Positions 5,091 to 11,439 are shown, counted from the first letter of the stretch. The stretch: DNA of 11,439 nucleotides from Bryobacteraceae bacterium (GCA_014379815.1 JACMLA010000715.1:1-11439); one strand, 5' to 3'. The notes: generated by a model not told the origin, from the letters alone. Numbers and translations are program-made.

Positions 5091-7132
5091 TGGCCAACCC
5101 GCTGCTTGAGATCCAGTTTCGCATTCCGTTCGACAAAATTGAAGCCAGTCACGTGGAGCCGGCAGTTTCCGAGTTGCTGGCAGAAGCAAAGCAATCCCAA
5201 AAACTTCTGAGCACAAGCAACGGACCTCGCACCTTCGCAGCAACTCTGGGACAACTGGAAACCCTGACGGAGAAGCTGGACTACGCCATGGGAGTGATAC
5301 GTCACCTGGAGTCCGTGGCAACGTACCCTGCCCTGCGCGAAGCCTATAACAAAGTGCAGCCGGAAGTCAGCCTTTTCTACAGCGGCATCGTACTCGATGC
5401 TGGGATCTGGACCGCCATCAAAGAGTTTGCTGCCACAGACGAGGCCCGGCAACTGGGCGGGGTTCGCGCCCGCCTCCACAAGAAGACGTTAGAAAGCTTC
5501 CGCCGAAATGGTGCGGACCTCGACGAAGCCGGTAAAGCAAAGCTCCAGAAAATCGACGTGGAGCTCGCGCAAGCAACGACGAAGTTCTCTGAAAATGTTC
5601 TGGACTCGACCAACGCTTTTGAACTCGTTATAACGGAGCAGGAACGCCTGACTGGGTTGCCCCCAAGTGCTCTGGAAGCGGCGCGAGAGAGCGCTATCCA
5701 AAAGGGAGCAGAGGGCTGGAGGTTTACCCTCCAGGCACCCAGCTATAACGCAGTCCTGACATATCTGGACGACGCTTCGACGCGGCAACTGATGTACCGG
5801 GCGTACATGACCCGGGCTACCTCCGGGGAGTTCGACAATGCGCCCCTGCTCGATCGTATTCTCCTGCTGAGGAAGCAGAAAGCCGAGCTGCTCGGCTTCT
5901 CGAGCTTTGCCGACCTTGTGCTGGAAGACCGGATGGCGCACACGGGCGACAAGGCTCTGGCATTCCTCGCACATCTTGGTGAGAAGACCGTCGAACGCTT
6001 TCAGGAGGAGAACGCTGAGCTTTCCGCGTTTCGCAAAAGCCTGGAAGGTGCGGAGGCGCCGGAACTTCAACCCTGGGATGTTGCTTACTACGCCGAAAAG
6101 CAACGCGCTCGGTTATACGACTTTGACGAAGAAGCACTTCGCCCATACTTCCCCGCGGAAAACGTCCTCAGCGGCCTGTTCGACCTTGCCCATCGCCTGT
6201 ACGGAATCCAGGTTTGCGAAGAAGAACGCCCCGGGGTGTGGGACGCTGCAGTCCGCTATTACTCCATCAGAGACAACGACAAAGAGGGCCCAGTGCTCGG
6301 CTGCTTTTACGCGGACTGGTTTCCCAGAGAAACCAAGCGTGGGGGTGCGTGGATGGATTCCTTCCTTACCGGACACCGGCTCGACGATGGAACGTTTGAA
6401 CCGCATCTTGGGCTGATCTGCGGTAACCTGACACCTCCGGTCAACCAGAAGCCTGCCCTGCTTACCCATCGCGAAGTAGAGACCGTGTTCCATGAGTTCG
6501 GCCATCTGTTACACCATTGCCTCAGCCGGGTCGAGATCCGGAGTATGGCCGGTACGAACGTGGTCTGGGATTTTGTAGAACTCCCTTCCCAGATCATGGA
6601 AAACTGGTGTTGGGAACGCGAGTCCCTCGACCTGTTTGCCCGCCATTTCGAGACCAGCGAAACGCTTCCGGAAGACCTCTTCGCAAAGATGAAACGGGCG
6701 CGTACGTTTCGTGCTGCTAACGCCCAGATGCGCCAGCTCGGTCTTGCGAATCTCGACCTGCTGCTTCACGTGGCTTATACCCGCGATATCGACGGCGATG
6801 TCCTGAAATACTCTCTGCGCCAGATGCAGCCTTTCTCTCCAGCGACGTTACCTGACGACCACGCCATGATCGCCGGCTTCACCCATTTATTCTCGAGTCC
6901 GGTAGGCTACGCCGCCGGATATTATTCGTATAAGTGGGCGGAAGTTCTGGAGGCCGACGCATTTACGAGATTCCAGAAAGAGGGGATTTTCAGCGAGTCC
7001 GTCGGTCGCGATTTCCGGGAGAACATACTTTCCAGGGGCGATTCAACCGAACCATCTGAACTGTTTCGCGCATTTATGGGACGCGATCCGGACGTAAGCG
7101 CTCTCCTCAAGCGCTCTGGACTCGTACCGTAG
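5090..7132 (+). CDS. prlC: Oligopeptidase A, M3 family zinc peptidase
   Basis: A 680-residue cytoplasmic M3 metallopeptidase, the same length class as E. coli oligopeptidase A, which degrades short peptides and cleaved signal peptides. The N-terminus MANPLLE followed by an HVEPAV block is typical of the family and fixes the GTG at 5090 as start although no ribosome site is visible. The zinc site is HEFGH at 468-472, and FVELPSQIMENW supplies the third ligand E497, 29 residues after H468 as in thimet oligopeptidase. The substrate-binding loop carries H599 and a tyrosine-rich stretch GYAAGYYSY (606-614); between H599 and Y607 it reads LFSSPVG, two residues longer than the short glycine-rich loop I recall for enterobacterial enzymes. 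The C-terminus FMGRDP...LLKRSGL is also typical. There is no signal peptide. An inverted repeat lies 12 bp after the stop. Confidence 0.95.
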   Translation: MANPLLEIQFRIPFDKIEASHVEPAVSELLAEAKQSQKLLSTSNGPRTFAATLGQLETLTEKLDYAMGVIRHLESVATYPALREAYNKVQPEVSLFYSGIVLDAGIWTAIKEFAATDEARQLGGVRARLHKKTLESFRRNGADLDEAGKAKLQKIDVELAQATTKFSENVLDSTNAFELVITEQERLTGLPPSALEAARESAIQKGAEGWRFTLQAPSYNAVLTYLDDASTRQLMYRAYMTRATSGEFDNAPLLDRILLLRKQKAELLGFSSFADLVLEDRMAHTGDKALAFLAHLGEKTVERFQEENAELSAFRKSLEGAEAPELQPWDVAYYAEKQRARLYDFDEEALRPYFPAENVLSGLFDLAHRLYGIQVCEEERPGVWDAAVRYYSIRDNDKEGPVLGCFYADWFPRETKRGGAWMDSFLTGHRLDDGTFEPHLGLICGNLTPPVNQKPALLTHREVETVFHEFGHLLHHCLSRVEIRSMAGTNVVWDFVELPSQIMENWCWERESLDLFARHFETSETLPEDLFAKMKRARTFRAANAQMRQLGLANLDLLLHVAYTRDIDGDVLKYSLRQMQPFSPATLPDDHAMIAGFTHLFSSPVGYAAGYYSYKWAEVLEADAFTRFQKEGIFSESVGRDFRENILSRGDSTEPSELFRAFMGRDPDVSALLKRSGLVP

Positions 7133-7144
7133 ATTTCTCCAGAG

Positions 7145-7170
7145 GTACTTTCGACAGTGGCAAAAAGTAC
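7145..7170. repeat. Inverted repeat GTACTTT-N12-AAAGTAC upstream of the sigma-54 element
   Basis: GTACTTT (7145-7151) and AAAGTAC (7164-7170) are perfect reverse complements separated by 12 bases. They lie about 73-98 bp upstream of the transcription start predicted from the sigma-54 element, a usual distance for the dimeric binding site of a bacterial enhancer-binding protein. It is also 12 bp after the M3 peptidase stop, but the weak AT-rich stem and lack of a U-run make a terminator less likely. Confidence 0.45.
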
Positions 7171-7217
7171 GGAGTAAAGCTTCTCGACAACACTCCTATC
7201 TTGTTGCAGCCCAGGTC

Positions 7218-7232
7218 TGGCACGTGAATTGC
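7218..7232 (+). promoter_or_regulatory. Sigma-54 (RpoN) -24/-12 promoter of the DUF4142 gene
   Basis: The sequence TGGCACG-TGAA-TTGC matches the sigma-54 consensus TGGCACG-N4-TTGC at every fixed position, with the required 10 bases between the GG at 7219-7220 and the GC at 7231-7232. Transcription should start near 7243-7244, directly ahead of the GGGAG ribosome site (7245-7249) and 14 bases from the ATG at 7258. Position, orientation and spacing to the gene all agree. An enhancer-binding protein would be needed; a candidate site is the inverted repeat at 7145-7170. Confidence 0.75.
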
Positions 7233-7257
7233 CTTACGAATCTTGGGAGATATCTCA

Positions 7258-8043
7258 ATGAGACTCACAACTTTTATTGGACGAACGGTTCTGACGGCAG
7301 GCTTCGCCATGTCGCTAACCTTCGCGCAGGGCACCACCGGTACAGGCAATCTGGGGGCGACCGGACCAGTTGGCAAGGCACAAGATCCGAATAGCACCGT
7401 AGGTCAGCCTACGACGCCGGGCACAACTCAGGACAACACCCGCAGTCGCACAGGAAACATGGACCAGAGCGGATCGGCAACCGGCGACCGCAGCATGGAC
7501 AAGAAACCCACTGATCACAGCGGCCACATGTCCGGCGCGGCAGGCCACAGTGGGGCCGGCGGTCGCATGGATGGAACGGGATCCTCCATGGTCGGGAAAA
7601 GTGATAGCAGCTTCATGATGAAGGCTGCGATGGGCGGGATGGCCGAAGTGCAGATGGCACAAATGGCTCAGCAGAAAGCATCGAGTCAGGAAGTGAAAGA
7701 CTACGCTCGCAAACTGGAGCAGCATCACACGGAAGCAAACGACAAGCTAAAGGCGATTGCACAGGAACGGCAAGTCCCCTTGCCAACCGACATCGGGTCG
7801 GAGTACAAGATGATCGCCGGCAAGTTGCAAAACCTTAGCGGCTCGGAATTCGACAGGGCCTACATCAAGGCAATGGTGGCGGATCATCGCAAGGATGTCC
7901 GTGAGTTCGAGAAACAGTCGGCCCGCGGAATGGATTCGGACCTGAAGAGCTTTGCGTCCTCTGCACTGCCAACCCTGAAAGAGCATCTTCAGAGTGCGGA
8001 ACAGTTGAGCACTTCATCACGTTCACGCAAGATGGACAAATAA
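7258..8043 (+). CDS. Secreted DUF4142 domain protein
   Basis: A 261-residue exported protein. Residues 1-23 form a signal peptide (cleavage likely TFA|QG). Residues about 24-112 are low-complexity, rich in G, T, S, D and H, with histidines in DHSGHMSG and GHSG. Residues about 116-250 match the DUF4142 pattern: a methionine-rich helix with EVQMAQMAQQKASSQEVKDYA, then QHHTEAND, LSGSEFDRAYIKAMVADHRKDV and LPTLKEHL. The domain is a helical bundle, often described as ferritin-like; its biochemical role is not established. The ATG at 7258 has a good GGGAG site eight bases upstream; the TTG at 7243 in the same frame is less suitable. Transcription seems to depend on sigma-54, suggesting induction by a specific signal (nutrient, envelope or surface-related). 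A strong terminator follows. The His/Met-rich linker could bind metal, which is speculation. Confidence 0.92.
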   Translation: MRLTTFIGRTVLTAGFAMSLTFAQGTTGTGNLGATGPVGKAQDPNSTVGQPTTPGTTQDNTRSRTGNMDQSGSATGDRSMDKKPTDHSGHMSGAAGHSGAGGRMDGTGSSMVGKSDSSFMMKAAMGGMAEVQMAQMAQQKASSQEVKDYARKLEQHHTEANDKLKAIAQERQVPLPTDIGSEYKMIAGKLQNLSGSEFDRAYIKAMVADHRKDVREFEKQSARGMDSDLKSFASSALPTLKEHLQSAEQLSTSSRSRKMDK

Positions 8044-8068
8044 CTTCTCTTCCAACGAAGGGAACGGA

Positions 8069-8096
8069 AAAACGCCGCGAGCAATCGCGGCGTTTT
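8069..8096. terminator. Strong, probably bidirectional intrinsic terminator
   Basis: AAAACGCCGCGA (8069-8080), loop GCAA, and TCGCGGCGTTTT (8085-8096) form a perfect 12-bp stem with a GC core and A/T flanks, so both strands give a hairpin followed by a T-run (TTTTCT forward, TTTTT on the reverse). It lies 25 bp after the DUF4142 stop and abuts the stop of the minus-strand gene ending at 8097, so it can terminate both convergent transcripts. Confidence 0.9.
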
Positions 8097-8387
8097 CTAT
8101 TTGCGAAGGGAACTTTGATAAGAAAACAAGGAACAGCAGATATCGAGATCTGGCCGAATGAGGCGCGCGTCTACCTCCCAGGCACTATTCGGTAAAGCAC
8201 GCGCAAGAAAGCGGTAACGCATTGCTTGCTCTCCAGGCAGATCGAGGTAAAGAACACTTCCGGGCAGCGTCTCACGACCTTCCGAACTTCCTACCCGAAG
8301 ATAAGCGTGGAACAGCTCAGTCATCCGCTCACGTTGTTGAATACTTGTGACCGCTAGTGCGAGAGAGGACCAACGGAGGGGTGCCAT
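8097..8387 (-). CDS. Small hypothetical protein (96 residues)
   Basis: I do not recognise this protein. The reading frame gives 96 residues from the ATG at 8387 or 75 from a second ATG at 8324. Neither has a good ribosome site. The product is soluble, with an N-terminal mildly hydrophobic stretch, the segment LPGSVLYLDLPGEQAMRYRF in the middle and two adjacent cysteines (ICCSLF) near the C-terminus. The frame stays open upstream to 8627, but that part is antisense to the aldehyde dehydrogenase and was excluded. Evidence that it is real: it fills an otherwise empty 331-bp stretch, and its stop codon abuts a hairpin that works as a terminator on the minus strand. It could still be a chance frame. 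Confidence 0.45.
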   Translation of the reverse strand: MAPLRWSSLALAVTSIQQRERMTELFHAYLRVGSSEGRETLPGSVLYLDLPGEQAMRYRFLARALPNSAWEVDARLIRPDLDICCSLFSYQSSLRK

Positions 8388-8412
8388 GCTAAACAGTTTC
8401 GCTCGTCCGTTC

Positions 8413-8419
8413 AGGAGGG
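8413..8419 (+). promoter_or_regulatory. Shine-Dalgarno sequence fixing the GTG start of the aldehyde dehydrogenase
   Basis: AGGAGGG ends ten bases before the GTG at 8430. It is the strongest ribosome site in the window and supports GTG 8430 over the in-frame ATGs at 8460 and 8463. Confidence 0.8.
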
Positions 8420-8429
8420 ATATTAGGAC

Positions 8430-9863
8430 GTGACACCTGTGGCTGTTAGAACTTTCGGAATGATGATTGGTGGCGAGGAAGTCGACGGCACCAGAAGCTA
8501 TCCAATCAAGCTGCCTTACGACCGTTCCGTGCAAGCCGAGGTTCAGGAAGGCGACCGGGAAACACTCAACGCGGCGATGGAAGCGGCGGTACGCGCTGCT
8601 CCCCTGATGAAAGCCATGCCGTCTCATGAGAGATCCGATCTGCTTTTTCGCGTCCGCGACCTTCTACTGCGTAGCGCGGAAGAGATGGCAAAACTGCTCG
8701 TGAGTGAAAGCGGTAAACCCATTACAGAAGCACGCACCGAGGTCGCACGGGGCACGCAGACGTTACTGTTTTCGGCAATGGCGGCACGAGACCTGCGGGG
8801 CGAAGCCATTCCCATGGATGCGGCTCCCGGGGGCGAAGGCAAGATGGCCCTGACCACTCGCGAACCGCTCGGCGTGATTGCAGCCATAACGCCATTTAAT
8901 CTCCCGCTGAATCTTGCCCTCCACAAAGTTGCCCCTGCCGTTGCAGGCGGCAACACGGTGGTCCACAAGCCATCAGAAGTGACTCCGCTTTCTGCGTTGT
9001 ACCTTGCCAAGCTCTTTATGGAAGCAGGTGCACCTGCGGGTGCGTACAACGTGATTACCGGAGACGGTGAAGCAATTGGACGGGCTCTGGTGGCTGACGA
9101 ACGTGTCGCGATGATCACCTTCACAGGAAGTCGGGAGGTCGGCAAAGAGATACGGGCGGCAGCCGGTCTGAAGAAGGTGACCCTGGAGCTTGGCGGAAAC
9201 TCACCGGTGATTGTCTGCGAGGATGCCGATCTCGAACTGGCTGCGGCGCGGTGCGTAGCCGGGGCATTCGGGCATAGCGGGCAAGTTTGCATTTCTGTCC
9301 AGCGCATCTCCGTGCACGAGTCGGTTGCAGACAACTTCATTGAGCGCTTGAAGTCCGGTGCCGAAGCACTGCAGATCGGTGAACCTTTTGCAGAATCGAC
9401 GCAGATCTCCTCCCTGATTTCCGAGGACGAAGCGAGACGCGTTATGGAGTGGATCGGTGAAGCTGTGCGCGGTGGTGCCCGTCTGGTGTGTGGTGGACAG
9501 CGAAGCTATGCCACTGTCCGACCAACCGTCCTGGCCGATGTTCCAGAGGACGCGCGCGTCATTTGTCTTGAAGCATTTGGACCCGTAGTCTGCGTGAATC
9601 GCTATTCCGACCTGCCTGACGCGGTAGCCCGTGCAAACAGCACCCCGTACGGTCTTCAGGCCGGGCTGTTTACCCGGGACTTGAGTCGGGCATTCTCCAT
9701 GGCACACAAGATCGAGGCGGGCGGCGTGATGATCAACGAAATTCCCGGATTCCGGGTCGACCAGATGCCCTACGGAGGCGTGAAGGAAAGCGGGATGGGC
9801 CGCGAAGGTCCCCGCTATGCAATCGAAGAGATGACGGAAGCCAAGCTGATCTGCTGGCGCTAA
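8430..9863 (+). CDS. NAD(P)-dependent aldehyde dehydrogenase, lactaldehyde/GapN-like group
   Basis: A 477-residue full-length aldehyde dehydrogenase that oxidises an aldehyde to the acid with NAD(P)+. The catalytic set is complete: N157 in TPFNLP, K180 in HKPSE (cofactor binding), FTGS at 231-234, the general base E253 in LELGGNSP, and the nucleophile C287 in GHSGQVCIS. E381 in LEAFGPV is the usual ribose-contacting glutamate. The form SGQVCISVQR and the C-terminal PYGGVKESGMGREGPRYAIEEMTE fit the branch containing lactaldehyde dehydrogenases, non-phosphorylating glyceraldehyde-3-phosphate dehydrogenases and rhizobial y4uC proteins. The true substrate cannot be named. No signal peptide, so it is cytoplasmic. 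The GTG start is supported by AGGAGGG upstream. It stands alone on the plus strand, and its stop lies 6 bp from that of the convergent zinc-ribbon protein, with no terminator between them. Confidence 0.95.
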   Translation: MTPVAVRTFGMMIGGEEVDGTRSYPIKLPYDRSVQAEVQEGDRETLNAAMEAAVRAAPLMKAMPSHERSDLLFRVRDLLLRSAEEMAKLLVSESGKPITEARTEVARGTQTLLFSAMAARDLRGEAIPMDAAPGGEGKMALTTREPLGVIAAITPFNLPLNLALHKVAPAVAGGNTVVHKPSEVTPLSALYLAKLFMEAGAPAGAYNVITGDGEAIGRALVADERVAMITFTGSREVGKEIRAAAGLKKVTLELGGNSPVIVCEDADLELAAARCVAGAFGHSGQVCISVQRISVHESVADNFIERLKSGAEALQIGEPFAESTQISSLISEDEARRVMEWIGEAVRGGARLVCGGQRSYATVRPTVLADVPEDARVICLEAFGPVVCVNRYSDLPDAVARANSTPYGLQAGLFTRDLSRAFSMAHKIEAGGVMINEIPGFRVDQMPYGGVKESGMGREGPRYAIEEMTEAKLICWR

Positions 9864-9869
9864 ATCGCT

Positions 9870-10349
9870 TCAGGGCTGACGCTGCTCGGCAACAGAGCGG
9901 TGCGCAAGCTCACCGACAACGGGAAGCGAATAGGTTCGATCCTGGGAGACCTGAACAAGCATGAAAACCTGCGCGGCAAAGATTGCCAGGTGCAGAGTCC
10001 CCGTCATAAGCTGCGCGATTCTGGAGCTGCCCATCTCGAAAAAAGGGCTAATGACAACTTCCACGAGAAGCCAGGTCACGAACAGATAGAGCCCCTGAAA
10101 TGCGTGGAATCGGACATCGCTGTTTCGCTGAAAACGCGGGGAAGCCAGCACAACAATCGAGGCGATCCAGCCAGCGAGGGGCACATAGCAGATCAGAGCC
10201 GCGTTTTTAGCTGACACCGACGCAAGAAGATCTCCGCCGCCCTTCTTGGCGGACGCTTTCGCAGCAGGGTCTTCTTGCTTCGAGCCGCAGCGCGCGCAGA
10301 ATCTGTCCCGATCCCCTACCTGATTCCCGCATCTGGTGCAAAACGGCAT
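9870..10349 (-). CDS. Zinc-ribbon / DUF4870 (Tic20-like) membrane protein
   Basis: A 159-residue protein with an N-terminal zinc ribbon, CTRC...CARC (C4, C7, C18, C21), a short linker rich in lysine, alanine and glycine, and three predicted membrane segments near residues 50-69, 83-105 and 117-135. The segment CYVPLAGWIASIVVLASP followed by RFHAFQGLYLF matches DUF4870/Tic20-like proteins, in which FxAFQ between the first two helices is characteristic. The function of the family is unknown; the ribbon presumably faces the cytoplasm and could mediate protein contacts. The ATG at 10349 has no clear Shine-Dalgarno sequence, but the zinc ribbon starts at residue 4, so it cannot be much later. It converges on the aldehyde dehydrogenase (6 bp between stops) and diverges from the metallo-beta-lactamase-fold gene across 98 bp. 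Confidence 0.88.
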   Translation of the reverse strand: MPFCTRCGNQVGDRDRFCARCGSKQEDPAAKASAKKGGGDLLASVSAKNAALICYVPLAGWIASIVVLASPRFQRNSDVRFHAFQGLYLFVTWLLVEVVISPFFEMGSSRIAQLMTGTLHLAIFAAQVFMLVQVSQDRTYSLPVVGELAHRSVAEQRQP

Positions 10350-10398
10350 CTGCTTACTATTACGTTAGGTGACACAGTCTTGTTCACGCAAGGTTTTG

Positions 10399-10440
10399 CC
10401 GGATAGGACCGGACAGACGCCCGATAGGGCCGGACACAAA
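10399..10440. repeat. Two tandem 21-bp direct repeats upstream of the MBL-fold gene
   Basis: Two adjacent units, 10399-10419 and 10420-10440, agree at 16 of 21 positions. Their core, GATAGGACCGGACA (10402-10415) and GATAGGGCCGGACA (10423-10436), differs at one base. The period of 21 bp is two helical turns, so bound proteins would sit on the same face. The second unit ends eight bases before the ATG at 10448, so binding could block transcription or ribosome access. Rest of the 98-bp intergenic region: no convincing -35/-10 pair seen. Confidence 0.6.
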
Positions 10441-10447
10441 TGATACG

Positions 10448-11439
10448 ATGCGGACCATGCGATCTGTATGGAAGCTGGCAGCCGTTTGTCTGATGACAAC
10501 GGCCCTGTACGCAGCCAAGCCGCTGCAAGTCTTTTTCGTGGATGTAGAGGGTGGACAGGCTACTCTCGTCGTGACTCCCTCAAAGCAGTCCATGCTCATC
10601 GACACCGGGTGGCCTGGCTTCAGCAATCGCGACGCGGACAGAATTGCGAAGGCGGCGAAAAGCGCTGGAGTCAAGGCAATCGACTACGTGGTGATCACTC
10701 ACTACCACCGGGATCATGTGGGCGGAGTCGCGCAACTTGCTGCGAAAATTCCAGTGAAGAACTTTGTCGATCACGGGCCTAATAACGAAACAGGCAAACA
10801 ACCCGATGAACTGTACAAAGAGTTTGAAGAAACAGCAGCCAAAGGAAAACGCATGAGCGTCAAGCCGGGAGACGTTATCCCGCTAAAAGGTGTTGACGTG
10901 AAGGTCATCACTGCCAACGGAGACTCGATTAGCGGGGCAGGCTCTGCTAACTCCCTCTGTCCGTCTGCAGGAGCGAAAACGTACCCCGAGGATCCTTCCG
11001 AAAACGCCCGGTCCTTAGGTGTGACCATCGCGTATGGAAAGTTCCGCATGATCGATCTTGGCGACCTGACCAGTCAGAAGGAGCTGGCGCTGGTCTGTCC
11101 CGAAAACAAGCTCGGCACCGTGGATGTGTACCTGACCAATCATCATGGCCTCGATACCTCCAATTCGAAAGAACTGGTGCATTCTTTGCGTCCCCGCGTC
11201 GCCATCATGAACAATGGAGCGAGAAAGGGCGGCGTACCTTCTGCCTGGAAGATTGTGCGCTCCTCGCCGGGGCTCGAGGATCTTTGGCAGGTCCACTACT
11301 CCATCGAAGGCAAGACAGAAGCGAACTCGCCTGAGACCTTCGTGGCCAATCTGGACGAGAACTGCCAGGGCCAGCATCTTAAACTCACTGCTCAGGCTGA
11401 CGGTTCGTTTGAGGTAGTCAACAGCCGTAACAAGTACAC
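10448..11439 (+). CDS. Secreted ComEC-like metallo-beta-lactamase-fold hydrolase (cut by right edge)
   Basis: The frame is open from the ATG at 10448 to the window end, giving 330 residues without the C-terminus. A signal peptide with MRTMR charges and a hydrophobic core ends near residue 22 (LYA|AKP). The metallo-beta-lactamase motif THYHRDHVGG gives H85, H87, D89 and H90; later metal ligands are D206 in DLGDL and H232/H233 in TNHHGLD. The order ARSLGVTIAYGKFRMIDLGDL then VDVYLTNHHG resembles the hydrolase domain of the competence protein ComEC, but here it stands alone and is exported. Possible roles are extracytoplasmic nuclease or other phosphoester hydrolase; this is inference. An ATG at 10457 in the same frame is an alternative start and would leave the signal peptide intact. 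Neither has a good ribosome site. Tandem 21-bp repeats lie just upstream. Confidence 0.88.
   Translation, partial: MRTMRSVWKLAAVCLMTTALYAAKPLQVFFVDVEGGQATLVVTPSKQSMLIDTGWPGFSNRDADRIAKAAKSAGVKAIDYVVITHYHRDHVGGVAQLAAKIPVKNFVDHGPNNETGKQPDELYKEFEETAAKGKRMSVKPGDVIPLKGVDVKVITANGDSISGAGSANSLCPSAGAKTYPEDPSENARSLGVTIAYGKFRMIDLGDLTSQKELALVCPENKLGTVDVYLTNHHGLDTSNSKELVHSLRPRVAIMNNGARKGGVPSAWKIVRSSPGLEDLWQVHYSIEGKTEANSPETFVANLDENCQGQHLKLTAQADGSFEVVNSRNKY

Noticed and set aside
5076..5321. Upstream extension of the small membrane-protein frame to an ATG at 5321 (233 residues).
   Set aside because: This part is antisense to the conserved N-terminus of the M3 peptidase and reads as an unstructured Pro/Arg/Ser-rich sequence; the shorter GTG start is preferred.
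5489..6103. Minus-strand frame of 204 residues inside the M3 peptidase gene.
   Set aside because: The M3 peptidase is full-length with intact zinc site; the antisense frame has no motif or start signal.
8388..8627. Extension of the small minus-strand frame to 8627 (176 residues).
   Set aside because: It runs antisense to the start and N-terminus of the aldehyde dehydrogenase, which has a strong ribosome site and conserved residues.
9864..9869. Possible terminator between the convergent aldehyde dehydrogenase and zinc-ribbon genes.
   Set aside because: Only six bases separate the stops and no hairpin with T-run is visible around them.
1..11439. Search for mobile elements, CRISPR arrays, tRNA or defence genes.
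   Set aside because: No transposase, integrase, regularly spaced repeats, cloverleaf or known defence domains were seen; the gene content looks chromosomal.

Overview
The window is about 11.4 kb of moderately GC-rich bacterial chromosome holding eleven protein genes. No rRNA, tRNA, insertion sequence, phage gene or CRISPR array was seen. The gene content suggests an Acidobacteriota soil bacterium of the Solibacter/Bryobacter type: a soluble PQQ sorbosone-type dehydrogenase beside a multihaem cytochrome, a secreted DUF4142 protein, a zinc-ribbon/DUF4870 membrane protein and an exported ComEC-like metallo-beta-lactamase-fold protein. This placement is inference from gene families; no phylogenetic marker is present. 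Five of the eleven starts are GTG or TTG, and several genes lack a clear Shine-Dalgarno sequence.

Left part, minus strand (about 3264 down to 1): a tightly packed cluster read right to left. It runs from a signal-peptide PQQ-dependent dehydrogenase, through a seven-haem c-type cytochrome (TTG start, 25 bp overlap) and a membrane-anchored YaeI/YkuE-type metallophosphoesterase (45 bp gap holding a perfect inverted repeat), to a second soluble metallophosphoesterase that overlaps by 13 bp and leaves the window. The dehydrogenase and cytochrome plausibly form a periplasmic oxidation and electron-transfer pair.

Middle (3336-8043): a membrane-anchored M23 (LytM) peptidase diverges from the dehydrogenase. 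A small unidentified membrane protein converges on it and diverges from an M3 oligopeptidase A gene; their GTG starts are only 14 bp apart, so one or both may be leaderless. Next comes a secreted DUF4142 protein preceded by a near-perfect sigma-54 -24/-12 element and an upstream inverted repeat, the clearest regulatory signal here. A strong hairpin terminator, probably bidirectional, follows it.

Right part (8097-11439): a small unidentified gene on the minus strand, an NAD(P)-dependent aldehyde dehydrogenase of the lactaldehyde/GapN-like group, a convergent zinc-ribbon/DUF4870 membrane protein, and a secreted ComEC-like metallo-beta-lactamase-fold protein cut by the right edge. A 21-bp-period tandem repeat lies directly upstream of the last gene. 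I see no defence system or wholly new multi-gene system. The best leads are the sigma-54 control of the DUF4142 gene, the dehydrogenase/cytochrome pair and the two promoter-proximal repeats.
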